64,000 nucleotides of DNA from Bradyrhizobium xenonodulans (GTDB lineage: Bacteria; Pseudomonadota; Alphaproteobacteria; Rhizobiales; Xanthobacteraceae). Location: the NCBI RefSeq assembly GCF_027594865.1, contig NZ_CP089391.1:5920501-5984500 (forward strand), given 5' to 3'. The translations under genes were made by a program, and so were the position numbers. Shown in pieces: positions 26,410 through 34,785 of the stretch (within the stretch, counting starts at the first letter, position 1; each line of letters starts with the position of its first letter). Below the pieces are notes generated by a model. The model saw only the letters and a list, made by a program, of their open reading frames with translations. It was not told where the DNA came from and did not search any database.

Positions 26410-28989
26410 ATGATTCGCATGACCGAGCCGAGCAAAATCACTGACGTCCCCGACCACCAGCCCGCAGCCGGCGGCATCGCCGCGCGTGCGCGCGCCTCGG
26501 TGGGCCCGAAATATCTGTCCGGGCTCAATCCCGAGCAGCGCGAGGCCGTGGAGACGCTCGACGGCCCGGTCCTGGTGCTGGCCGGCGCCGGCACCGGCAA
26601 GACGCGCGTGCTGACCACGCGCATCGCCCACATCCTCAGCCAGGGCCGCGCCCGTCCCGCCGAGATCCTGTCGGTGACCTTCACCAACAAGGCCGCGCGC
26701 GAGATGAAGCATCGGCTCGGCCAGATGCTCGGCCATGCGGTCGAAGGCATGCCGTGGCTCGGCACCTTCCACTCCATCGGCGGCCGCATCCTGCGCACCC
26801 ATGCCGAGCTGGCGCAGCTCAAGTCGAATTTTACCGTGCTCGACACCGACGACCAGGTGCGGCTCTTGAAGCAGCTCCTGCAAGCCGACAACATCGACGA
26901 CAAGCGCTGGCCGGCGCGGATGCTGGCCGGCCTGATCGACGGCTGGAAGAACCGCGGCCTGACGCCGTCGCAGGTGCCGTCGGGCGAAGCCGCCGTCTTC
27001 GCCAACGGCAAGGGCGGCAAGCTCTATGCGAGCTACCAGGAGCGGCTGAAGATCCTGAACGCCGCCGATTTCGGCGATCTGCTGCTCGAGGACATCCGCA
27101 TCTTCCGTGAGCATCCGGACATCCTGCGGCAGTACCAGCAGCGCTTCAAATTCATCCTGGTCGACGAATATCAGGACACCAACGTCGCGCAATATCTGTG
27201 GCTGCGGCTGCTGTCGCAGGCGCCGTCGAAGCCAACTGTGCCCGCAGTCATTCCGGAACGCATCGAAGAGGCGAGCTCCGACGTGCAATTGCACGTCGCA
27301 GAATCCGGCAGCGAGCCCGCAATGTCAGAGCGCGCGGCATTGGCGGCTGCTCCTGCAGGTCCCACCAAGAACATCTGCTGCGTCGGCGACGACGACCAGT
27401 CGATCTATGGCTGGCGCGGCGCCGAGGTCGACAACATCCTGCGCTTCGACCACGATTTCCCCGGCGCCAAGGTGATCCGCCTCGAGCGCAACTACCGCTC
27501 GACCGGCCATATCCTCGCCGCCGCCTCGCACCTGATCGCGCACAACGAAGGCCGGCTCGGCAAGACGCTGCGCACCGAGGACCACGACGGCGAGAAGGTC
27601 ACGGTGACGGGCTCGTGGGATTCGGAAGAGGAAGCCCGCGGCATCGGCGAGGAGATCGAGCAGCTCCAGCGCCAGGGCGAGAAGCTCAACGAGGTCGCGA
27701 TCCTGGTGCGCGCCTCCTACCAGATGCGCGAGTTCGAAGACCGTTTCGTCACGCTCGGCCTGCCCTATCGCGTGATCGGCGGCCCGCGCTTCTACGAGCG
27801 CGCCGAAATCCGCGACGCGCTGGCGTACTTGCGCGTCATCAACTCGCCGGCCGACGACCTCGCCTTCGAACGCATCGTCAACGTGCCCAAGCGGGGCTTG
27901 GGCGATGCCACCGTGCAGATGCTGCACGACCACGCCCGCAAGCGTCGCATCCCGCTGTTCGAGGCCGCGCGCGCGGTGGTGGAGACCGACGAGCTGAAGC
28001 CGAAGGCACGCGGCAGCTTGCGTGAGGTCGTCGCCCAGTTCGACCGCTGGCGCGCCCAGCGCGAGGTCACCGCGCATACCGATCTCGCCCAGATCGTGCT
28101 CGACGAGAGCGGCTACACCGAGATGTGGCAGAAGGACCGCTCGGCGGACGCCGCGGGCCGGCTGGAAAACCTCAAAGAGCTGGTGCGCTCGATGGAGGAA
28201 TTCGAGAACCTGCAAGGATTCTTGGAGCACATCTCGCTGGTGATGGACCGCGACAGCGGCGCCGACGAGGATGCGGTGTCGCTGATGACGCTGCACTCGG
28301 CCAAGGGGCTCGAATTCGACAACGTGTTCCTGCCCGGCTGGGAGGAAGGCCTGTTCCCGAGCCAGCGCACGCTGGACGAACAGGGCCGCGCCGGCCTGGA
28401 GGAAGAGCGCCGGCTCGGCCATGTCGGCATCACCCGCGCCCGCCGCCGCGCCAAAATCTATTTCGCGACCAACCGCCGGATCCATGGCACCTGGTCGACC
28501 ACGATTCCGTCGCGCTTCCTGGACGAATTGCCGGCCGCCAATGTCGAGATCACGGAATCCAAGGGCGGCTCGGCCTGGGGCGGCACCGGCGGCTACGGCG
28601 CCTCGCGCTTCGACGACATGGAGGCGTTCGGGTCGACCTATTCGACCCCGGGCTGGCAGCGCGCCCAGGCCAACCGCAATCGCGGCGGCGGGCGTACCGG
28701 CGGTGGAAGTGGCGGCTTCGAGGAACAGGCCTCGACCTTCTCGTCCTCCGCATCATCCGGACCCGATTTCGGCAGCTTCTCCTCGCGCCGCCGCGGCCCC
28801 CTGACCATCGAGGGGGAGCTGGTCGCCAAATCCACCGGCACGACCTCGGAATTCGCGCTCTCCGACCGCGTCTTCCACCAGAAATTCGGCTACGGCCGCG
28901 TCACCAGGATCGACGGCAACAAGCTCACCATCGCCTTCGACAAGGCCGGCGAGAAGAAGGTCGTGGACAGTTTTGTGCAGCGGGCGTGA
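26410..28989 (+). CDS. uvrD: UvrD/PcrA-family ATP-dependent DNA helicase
   Basis: An 859-residue superfamily 1A helicase. Motifs in order: LNPEQREAV (Q motif), AGAGTGKTR (Walker A, about residue 63), TFTNKAAREM, VDEYQDTN (Walker B), DDDQSIYGWRGA, RNYRST, TLHSAKGLEFDNVF and VGITRARR. Between Walker B and motif III is an insertion of about 50 residues rich in Ala/Glu/Ser that typical UvrD lacks. The C-terminus has a Gly/Ser-rich linker and a UvrD Tudor-like module (FHQKFGYGRVTRIDGNKLTIAFD). The ATG at 26410 has GGGG close upstream; a GTG at 26392 is possible. It acts in nucleotide-excision or mismatch repair. Confidence 0.92.
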   Translation: MIRMTEPSKITDVPDHQPAAGGIAARARASVGPKYLSGLNPEQREAVETLDGPVLVLAGAGTGKTRVLTTRIAHILSQGRARPAEILSVTFTNKAAREMKHRLGQMLGHAVEGMPWLGTFHSIGGRILRTHAELAQLKSNFTVLDTDDQVRLLKQLLQADNIDDKRWPARMLAGLIDGWKNRGLTPSQVPSGEAAVFANGKGGKLYASYQERLKILNAADFGDLLLEDIRIFREHPDILRQYQQRFKFILVDEYQDTNVAQYLWLRLLSQAPSKPTVPAVIPERIEEASSDVQLHVAESGSEPAMSERAALAAAPAGPTKNICCVGDDDQSIYGWRGAEVDNILRFDHDFPGAKVIRLERNYRSTGHILAAASHLIAHNEGRLGKTLRTEDHDGEKVTVTGSWDSEEEARGIGEEIEQLQRQGEKLNEVAILVRASYQMREFEDRFVTLGLPYRVIGGPRFYERAEIRDALAYLRVINSPADDLAFERIVNVPKRGLGDATVQMLHDHARKRRIPLFEAARAVVETDELKPKARGSLREVVAQFDRWRAQREVTAHTDLAQIVLDESGYTEMWQKDRSADAAGRLENLKELVRSMEEFENLQGFLEHISLVMDRDSGADEDAVSLMTLHSAKGLEFDNVFLPGWEEGLFPSQRTLDEQGRAGLEEERRLGHVGITRARRRAKIYFATNRRIHGTWSTTIPSRFLDELPAANVEITESKGGSAWGGTGGYGASRFDDMEAFGSTYSTPGWQRAQANRNRGGGRTGGGSGGFEEQASTFSSSASSGPDFGSFSSRRRGPLTIEGELVAKSTGTTSEFALSDRVFHQKFGYGRVTRIDGNKLTIAFDKAGEKKVVDSFVQRA

Positions 28990-29279
28990 TGGCGCAGTAC
29001 GTTGCCATCATCGAGGACGCGGACCCGGACGACGCCGTCAGCTTATGGTTTCCTGACCTGCCGGGCTGCATTTCCGGCGGCGACGACGTCGACGAGGCAC
29101 TGGAGAGTGCGCCCGAGGCGCTCGCGTTCTATGCGCAGGAGCTGAGCGCGGACGGCCGCCAGCTTCCGCCGCCGCGGACACTGGACCAGCTCAAGGCCGA
29201 CCCGGAATTTGCCGACGATCTTGGGAAACACACCGTCGTCCTGATCGAATGGCCGCCCCTCACCGAGGCCGAGGAGTGA
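28989..29279 (+). CDS. HicB-like antitoxin-family protein without HicA neighbour
   Basis: A 96-residue HicB-type protein (MAQYVAIIEDADPDDAVSLWFPDLPGCISGGDDVDEALESAPEAL) with the partial RNase H-like fold of the family. No C-terminal DNA-binding domain is obvious. Its ATG overlaps the helicase stop by one base (TGATG), so translation is probably coupled. No HicA toxin gene (about 60 residues with a double-stranded RNA-binding fold) is seen on either side, so it is either an orphan antitoxin or a HicB-like protein with another role. Confidence 0.78.
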   Translation: MAQYVAIIEDADPDDAVSLWFPDLPGCISGGDDVDEALESAPEALAFYAQELSADGRQLPPPRTLDQLKADPEFADDLGKHTVVLIEWPPLTEAEE

Positions 29280-29367
29280 GGACTGTTCGCCGCACTGGCC
29301 GGATGTTCGACGGTTCTCGCCCGAACAGCCCTTGACCACCGCGAACTTCCCCGTATCAGATGCGCCC

Positions 29368-29781
29368 ATGGTCCGGGGCATCACACTGATCTTGCTGGCA
29401 TTGGGGATGCCGTCGCTTAGCGCGGCGGAGACCATGAGCTTTGGCGATTCGATCGGGCTGCTGGCCAAGAGCTGCGGTGCGGAAATCGTCGCCAATTGCC
29501 GCGGCGTCAACCCGGACTCGACCCGCCTGAAGGAGTGTCTGTCGCGCAACCGCGACGTGCTATCCCCGCAATGCGCGAGCGACTATCTCGGCGCCTTCGA
29601 CGCGATCCAGAAGCGCGTCGCCGCGCGCGTCACGGTGGCGAACGTCTGCCAGCGCGAGATCGTCAAGGTCTGCGGCGGCTCCACCAAGGAGACCAGCAAG
29701 TCGATCCCCTGCCTGGTCTCGACACCCAAGGGCATCAGCAACAACTGCCTGAAGGCCGTTGATGATGCGGGGTATCGCTGA
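29368..29781 (+). CDS. Exported cysteine-rich hypothetical protein
   Basis: A 137-residue secreted protein with a signal peptide (residues 1-21, cleaving after LSAAE). The mature part carries several spaced cysteines in the pattern KSCGAEIVANCRGVNP...LKECL...PQCASDY and again NVCQREIVKVCGG...IPCLV...NNCLKAV, resembling the cysteine-rich repeat of periplasmic small proteins in this group. They could form disulfides in the periplasm. The ATG at 29368 is chosen because the signal peptide begins there. It overlaps the OmpA-family gene by one base. Confidence 0.65.
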   Translation: MVRGITLILLALGMPSLSAAETMSFGDSIGLLAKSCGAEIVANCRGVNPDSTRLKECLSRNRDVLSPQCASDYLGAFDAIQKRVAARVTVANVCQREIVKVCGGSTKETSKSIPCLVSTPKGISNNCLKAVDDAGYR

Positions 29782-30452
29782 TGCGCGCGCCCGGAATGGC
29801 CATCACGCTCGGCCTTACACTTGGCCTGGTCCTGCTCGCGGGCACGGCACGCGCGCAGACGGCGGCACCGCCGACCCGCGACGACATCGTGGGCAAGCTC
29901 AACCATTTCGAGGAGGCCGCCGAGGTCGATCTTCCCGCGCTGAAGACGCAGGTGATGGAGCGCGCCAAGACCAGGATCAAGAACGATCCGGGTCCGGTGA
30001 ACCGACCGCTGATCGCGCCTGATCTCGCCAAGCTGCCGACCTTCAACGCGCAGATCCAGTTCGATGCCGACACGCCGATCATCCAGCCGGCGTCCTACCA
30101 GACCGTCGGCCGCATCGCGGACGCGCTGGTTCATTCCTCGCTGCTGCCCTACACCTTCCTGATCGTCGGCCATGTCGAATCCAACACGAAGACGCGCGAG
30201 GCCAATGCGATCCTGAGCCAGCGCCGCGCCGACGCGATCCGCGACGTGCTGGTCAACACGTTCAAGATCTCGACCAAGCGACTGCACCCGATCGGCCTCG
30301 GCGAGGAGCAGCTTCTCGACCGGGCCAGGCCGACCTCGGCCGCCAACGGCCAGCTGCAAATCCAGACCTATGCCAAGCTGCCGGAGGAGGCGCCGGCGCA
30401 TCCGGCTGCGGCGCCTGCGCCTGCGGCGAAAAAGCCCGCCAAGAAGCGCTGA
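29781..30452 (+). CDS. OmpA-family periplasmic/outer-membrane protein
   Basis: A 223-residue exported protein (signal peptide to about ARA-QTA) with a C-terminal OmpA-like peptidoglycan-binding domain from about residue 90 (FDADTPIIQPASYQTVGRIADAL, then GHVESNTKTREANAILSQRRADAIRDVL). The usual TDs motif after GH is replaced by VES, so peptidoglycan binding may be altered. The tail is Ala/Pro/Lys-rich (AAPAPAAKKPAKKR). Its ATG overlaps the upstream cysteine-rich gene by one base, indicating an operon. Confidence 0.8.
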   Translation: MRAPGMAITLGLTLGLVLLAGTARAQTAAPPTRDDIVGKLNHFEEAAEVDLPALKTQVMERAKTRIKNDPGPVNRPLIAPDLAKLPTFNAQIQFDADTPIIQPASYQTVGRIADALVHSSLLPYTFLIVGHVESNTKTREANAILSQRRADAIRDVLVNTFKISTKRLHPIGLGEEQLLDRARPTSAANGQLQIQTYAKLPEEAPAHPAAAPAPAAKKPAKKR

Positions 30453-30604
30453 GCGAACCGCGTCGGCGCGTCGCGGAACCCTTTGAAATCCTAACCCTTT
30501 GTGACCTGTCTCACAGCGCGGCTGCACTGTTCTGCGCGACACTCGCGCCGGTTTGTGCACCGCCCTGTCCGGTGCTATAGCCTGTTTTCGCCCTTCCCGC
30601 CCCC

Positions 30605-31141
30605 ATGCTGCACGAGACCGACATGGCCAGTTATTTTCAACGCCAACTGGCCGACTACGTCGAATATCATCGCGATCCCTGGAACTGCGCGATGCACGTG
30701 GTCGGTATCCTCCTGCTCTTCACGGGCGCCGTGCTGCCGCTCACGCTCGTGCATTTTCCCGTTTTCGGGGTCGAGGTGAGCCTGGCGGTGATTTTGGCGC
30801 TGCCGGTGCTGGTCTACTGGCTGATGCTGGACACCGGGGTCGGGCTCGGCATCCTCGCCGCGATGATCGTGCTGCTATCGGTCGCAACCGCGATCGGCAA
30901 TCAGGTCTCGATCGTCATGATGTGGTCGATTTTTGCGGTGTTGATCGCATCCGGCGTTGCATCGCAAATCGTCGGCCACAGGGTTTTCGAGGAGCGGCAG
31001 CCGTCGATGGTGGACCACCCCGCGCATTTCCTGCTTGGACCGATGTTTGTCATGGCAAAATTATTCATTGCATTGGGCTTCCGTCGCGACCTTGCCGCGA
31101 TTCTGGCGCCTGTTCCGACCAATTCCCTTTCAACCCGATAG
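30605..31141 (+). CDS. Mpo1-like (DUF962) membrane protein
   Basis: A 178-residue membrane protein with four hydrophobic spans. The N-terminal block YVEYHRDPWNCAMHVVG and the later VGHRVFEERQPSMVDHPAHFLLGPMFVMAK carry the conserved histidines of the Mpo1/YGL010w family. Yeast Mpo1 is an Fe(II)-dependent dioxygenase that shortens 2-hydroxy fatty acids. A bacterial role in lipid alpha-oxidation is therefore possible. A second ATG at 30623 is an alternative start. It is followed after 29 bases by an SDR epimerase and an ICMT-like methyltransferase, suggesting a lipid-modifying operon. Confidence 0.8.
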   Translation: MLHETDMASYFQRQLADYVEYHRDPWNCAMHVVGILLLFTGAVLPLTLVHFPVFGVEVSLAVILALPVLVYWLMLDTGVGLGILAAMIVLLSVATAIGNQVSIVMMWSIFAVLIASGVASQIVGHRVFEERQPSMVDHPAHFLLGPMFVMAKLFIALGFRRDLAAILAPVPTNSLSTR

Positions 31142-31170
31142 CTCTCGACGCGAAACAGCAAACCTTCTGC

Positions 31171-32202
31171 ATGGCTCTCGTACTGGTTACCGGTGGCAGT
31201 GGCTTCATCGGACATCATCTCGTAGAAGCGCTCCGCGCCCGTGGGCAGCGGGTGCGTGTGCTCGATGTTCGTCCGCCGGCCGCGGCGAACGCGGAGGTTG
31301 AACACGTCGAGGGTTCGGTGCTCGACGGCGCCGCGGTCGATGCTGCGGTTGCGGGCGTCGATCAGGTCTATCACCTCGCCGGCCTGCCCGGCATGTGGGT
31401 CGCCAACAAGCAGGATTTTCACGAGGTCAATTGCCGCGGCACCGAGGTCGTGCTCGCAGCCGCGATGAAGCGCGGGGTCTCGCGCTTTTTGCACTGCTCG
31501 ACGGAATCGATCCTGTTCCCCTATTCCAATCTGAATGGCGTGGCCGCCGAGGAGGCGCTGCAGCCGGCCGACGCGATGCCCGGCGCCTATACGCGGTCGA
31601 AGTCGCTCGCCGAGCATCACGCCGCCAAGGCCGCGGCCGCCGGCTTCCCGCTCGTGATCGGCACGCCGACCATGCCGATCGGTGCCGCCGACCACAATCT
31701 GACGCCGCCGACCGCGATGCTCTGGTACTTCCTCCAAAAGAAGGTGCAGCCGCATCTCAACTTCCTGGTCAATCTCGTCGACGTCCGCGACGTCGCGCTG
31801 GGCCTCGTGCTGACCATGGAGCGCGGCCGCCTCGGCCAGCGCTACATTCTCGGCGGCGACTGCGTTCCGCTCGGCAACATCCTCCGGATGATGTCGGCGA
31901 TGAGCGGCCGCCGGCAGTTTCCGGTGGTCGTGCCCGGCAGGATCGCCGAGTTCTCCGCGATCATGCTCGAATCCATCTCCGATCACATCACGCGCCGGCC
32001 GCCCAACGGCACCGCCGAGGGCGTGCGCATCGCGCTGGCAGCGAGCGACCTCTCGATCGGCAAGGCCCGCACCGAGCTCGGCTACTCGCCGCGCCCGATC
32101 GAACCCGTGCTGCGCGAAACCATCACCCATCTGCTCGCCCGCAATGGCCAGCGGCCCTCCGGCGCCATCGAGCATCACGCGCTGTCCTCGCGCGCGAGCT
32201 GA
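31171..32202 (+). CDS. NAD-dependent epimerase/dehydratase (extended SDR)
   Basis: A 343-residue extended short-chain dehydrogenase. The cofactor motif TGGSGFIG is at residues 7-14 and the active site is YTRSK near residue 138, with a preceding serine in HCSTES. The C-terminal substrate domain (NLVDVRDVALGLVLTMERGRLGQRYILGGD) resembles dihydroflavonol-reductase and hopanoid-associated HpnA-like members. The substrate is unknown; membership of an operon with Mpo1-like and ICMT-like membrane proteins suggests a lipid or isoprenoid. The ATG at 31171 is the start of the conserved fold. Confidence 0.85.
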   Translation: MALVLVTGGSGFIGHHLVEALRARGQRVRVLDVRPPAAANAEVEHVEGSVLDGAAVDAAVAGVDQVYHLAGLPGMWVANKQDFHEVNCRGTEVVLAAAMKRGVSRFLHCSTESILFPYSNLNGVAAEEALQPADAMPGAYTRSKSLAEHHAAKAAAAGFPLVIGTPTMPIGAADHNLTPPTAMLWYFLQKKVQPHLNFLVNLVDVRDVALGLVLTMERGRLGQRYILGGDCVPLGNILRMMSAMSGRRQFPVVVPGRIAEFSAIMLESISDHITRRPPNGTAEGVRIALAASDLSIGKARTELGYSPRPIEPVLRETITHLLARNGQRPSGAIEHHALSSRAS

Positions 32203-32229
32203 GCTTCCCGCCCAACGCAAAGAACCTTC

Positions 32230-32856
32230 ATGTCCTTCGATTTCAGCAAGCTTCTCTCTGTCGCCTGGGGTGGCTGGACCACCACCTGGCCGACGCAACT
32301 GCTCGCCCTGATCTGGCTCGCCTGGCTCGCCAGCTGGGTCGGCGCTTCGTTCTGGCAGGGCCGCACCCAGAAGCAGGTGATGACGCTGGAGTCCGGCCGC
32401 TACCGCATCCCGATCCTGGTCGGCGGCATCCTGTTCACGCCGTGGACCGCCGAAGTGCTCGGCGAGAAGCCGCTCTGGGTGTTCAGTAACCTGGCCGTCT
32501 ACATCGTGGCGCTGATCGTGCTCGCCGGCATCTCCTTTACCTGGTGGGGCCGGCTGCATCTTGGCCAGTTCTGGTCGAACACCATCACCCACAAGGAAGA
32601 TCACCGCGTCATCGACACCGGCCCCTACGGCATCGTGCGCCATCCGATCTACACCGGCCTGATCCTCGGCATGCTGGTGACCGGCATCGCAGTCGGCACG
32701 GTGACCGCAATGCTCGGCGCGATCCTGATCTCGCTCGGCATGTGGCAGAAGGGCCGGATGGAAGAAGTGTTCCTCTCCAAGGAGCTCGGCGAAGACGCCT
32801 ACGGCGCCTACTGCCGCCGCGTGCCGATGATCATTCCGTTCCTGTCGCCGCGGTGA
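32230..32856 (+). CDS. ICMT-family isoprenylcysteine-type methyltransferase
   Basis: A 208-residue membrane protein with about five spans. The C-terminal signature GPYGIVRHPIYTGLI followed by EEVFLSKELGEDAYGAYCRRVPMIIPF is the isoprenylcysteine carboxyl methyltransferase/phospholipid methyltransferase S-adenosylmethionine-binding region. The bacterial substrate is unknown and could be a lipid rather than a prenylated protein. It starts 27 bases after the SDR gene and probably shares its transcript. Confidence 0.85.
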   Translation: MSFDFSKLLSVAWGGWTTTWPTQLLALIWLAWLASWVGASFWQGRTQKQVMTLESGRYRIPILVGGILFTPWTAEVLGEKPLWVFSNLAVYIVALIVLAGISFTWWGRLHLGQFWSNTITHKEDHRVIDTGPYGIVRHPIYTGLILGMLVTGIAVGTVTAMLGAILISLGMWQKGRMEEVFLSKELGEDAYGAYCRRVPMIIPFLSPR

Positions 32857-32898
32857 AGTTCAAGCTGCGCGTACTCCTGGCAAAACCCTGATGCCAAA

Positions 32899-33033
32899 CC
32901 CGTCATCCTGAGGTCCGAGGTTCGCGATGCGCATGCATCGCGATCCGAGCCTCGAAGGATGCATGGCCGAAATGCAGCCGGGCCGCACATCCTTCGAGGC
33001 CTCCGCTACGCTCCGGCGCCTCAGGATGACGGG
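32899..33033. repeat. Long inverted intergenic repeat
   Basis: Perfect 15-base arms (CCCGTCATCCTGAGG at 32899-32913, complement at 33019-33033) enclose about 105 bases with further partial symmetry. This matches a dispersed palindromic repeat often seen between genes in Bradyrhizobium-type genomes. There is no coding capacity and no T-tract. Confidence 0.65.
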
Positions 33034-33125
33034 GATAGATCGGCGCGCCCGGAACCTTCCAAGGAACCACCCCTCCCCATACCCGTTACCCCTCGACACC
33101 TGCACCAACCGCAGAGCATCGAGCG

Positions 33126-33335
33126 ATGTCGGACGCCTACGATTATTTTCGCGCGCATGCGATCGCCGCGCTCCGCAAGGCGCGGGCGCTGCCGCCCGGG
33201 CGGCCGAAGCAAAAACAACGCACGGTGGCGCGGGTCTATCATCTCCTGTCCAGGGAGGCCGCGCTCGCGCCGAATGTCCATCATCTGGATGATTTTCGCG
33301 CGGCACGGCGGCTGGAGCGGCAAATCGGCCGCTGA
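33126..33335 (+). CDS. Small basic hypothetical protein
   Basis: A 69-residue, arginine- and lysine-rich soluble protein (MSDAYDYFRAHAIAALRKARALPPGRPKQKQRTVARVYHLLSREAALAPNVHHLDDF...). The internal helix pattern and coherent composition look coding, and no larger gene overlaps it. No family is recognised. It stands alone between a palindromic repeat and the sorbosone dehydrogenase gene. Confidence 0.5.
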   Translation: MSDAYDYFRAHAIAALRKARALPPGRPKQKQRTVARVYHLLSREAALAPNVHHLDDFRAARRLERQIGR

Positions 33336-33477
33336 TCCCCGGGCACAGGCCGTCGGCGTTCGTCCCATGCAAATTCGATCGGCTGCCATTCCACGGGAAT
33401 AGGCCCCGGCGGCGTACCGCACAGGTTGACGTCCGCCCCATCAGCCAGTTGGATGCGCCCGCAAACAGGGGCTTCTC

Positions 33478-34782
33478 ATGACTTTCTCGAGCATCTTCGC
33501 GCAGTTCGTTGCGCTCCTCGGCGGCATCGCGCTGCAATGGCGGAAGCTGTCGGGTACCGAGGCCGCACCGGCCTGGGGCCAGACCCCCGCCATTCCCGAA
33601 GCGAAACCGCAAGGTGCGATCCCGACGCTGAAGATGCCGACCGCGCGCGGCTGGAGCGAGGGGCAGAAGCCGACCGTCGCGCCCGGGCTCAAGGTCAACG
33701 CCTTCGCGACCGGCCTCGACCATCCGCGCTGGATCGAGGTGCTGCCCAATGGCGACGTGCTGATCGCGGAAGCGACGCAGATCGCGGGCGCGCCGAGGTC
33801 GGTGTTTCACTATGCGATGCAGGCGACGATGCGGCGCGCCGCGGCCCTCGGCGTGTCCGCCAACCGCATCACGCTGCTGCGCGACAAGGACGGTGACGGC
33901 GTCGCCGAGCATCGCGGCGCCTTCATGGAAAACCTCAACCAGCCCTTCGGCATGGCGCTGGTCGGCGACACCTTCTATGTCGGCAACACCGACGGCGTGA
34001 TGGCCTTTCCTTACGTCGCCAATGCCGACAGCATCACCGCGCCGGGCAAGCGCCTCACGACGTTCAAGCCGAGCGGCCACTGGACCCGCAGCCTGCTCGC
34101 AAGCCCCGACGGCAAGAAGCTCTATGCCGGTGTCGGCTCGCTCAGCAACATCGCCGAGATGGGCATGGAGGTCGAGGAAGGCCGCGCCGCGGTCTATGAG
34201 CTCGATCTTGCCGCCGGCACGCATCGCATCTTCGGCGCAGGCCTGCGCAATCCCGTGGGTCTTGCCTGGGAGCCCAATACGAACGTGCTCTGGACCGTCG
34301 TCAACGAGCGCGACGGCCTCGGCGACGAGACCCCGCCGGATTATCTCACCTCGGTGCGTGACGGCGGCTTCTACGGCTGGCCCTATTGCTACTGGGGCAA
34401 GACGGTCGACGACCGCGTGCCGCAGGACCCGGCGATGGTCGCGAAAGCGCTTCAACCCGACTACGCGCTCGGTGGCCACACCGCTTCGCTCGGCCTGTGC
34501 TGGATGCCCGCAGGCACCTTGCCCGGCTTCGGAGACGGCATGGTGATCGGCCAGCACGGCTCGTGGAATCGCAGCAAGCTGTCCGGCTACAAGCTGGTGT
34601 TCATCCCGTTCGAGAACGGCAAGCCGTCCGGCCCGGGTCGCGACATCCTGTCGGGCTTCCTGTCCCCGGACGAGAAGGAATCCTACGGCCGCCCGGTCGG
34701 CGTCGTGATCGGCCCCGACAAGAAGTCGCTGCTGATGGCCGACGACGTCGGCAACGTGATCTGGCGCGTCACGGGAGCGTAA
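33478..34782 (+). CDS. Sorbosone dehydrogenase family PQQ-type protein
   Basis: A 434-residue protein whose hydrophobic N-terminus (FSSIFAQFVALLGGIAL) could be an uncleaved or weak signal. The body matches the L-sorbosone dehydrogenase/glucose dehydrogenase beta-propeller, with LDHPRWIEVLPNGDVLIAEA, FMENLNQPFGMALVGDTFYVGNTDG, GLRNPVGLAWEPNTNVLW and GWPYCYWG. These enzymes oxidise sugars or aldoses in the periplasm, often with PQQ; cofactor use is not proven here. AGGGG lies six bases before the ATG. Confidence 0.85.
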   Translation: MTFSSIFAQFVALLGGIALQWRKLSGTEAAPAWGQTPAIPEAKPQGAIPTLKMPTARGWSEGQKPTVAPGLKVNAFATGLDHPRWIEVLPNGDVLIAEATQIAGAPRSVFHYAMQATMRRAAALGVSANRITLLRDKDGDGVAEHRGAFMENLNQPFGMALVGDTFYVGNTDGVMAFPYVANADSITAPGKRLTTFKPSGHWTRSLLASPDGKKLYAGVGSLSNIAEMGMEVEEGRAAVYELDLAAGTHRIFGAGLRNPVGLAWEPNTNVLWTVVNERDGLGDETPPDYLTSVRDGGFYGWPYCYWGKTVDDRVPQDPAMVAKALQPDYALGGHTASLGLCWMPAGTLPGFGDGMVIGQHGSWNRSKLSGYKLVFIPFENGKPSGPGRDILSGFLSPDEKESYGRPVGVVIGPDKKSLLMADDVGNVIWRVTGA

Positions 34783-34785
34783 GAA

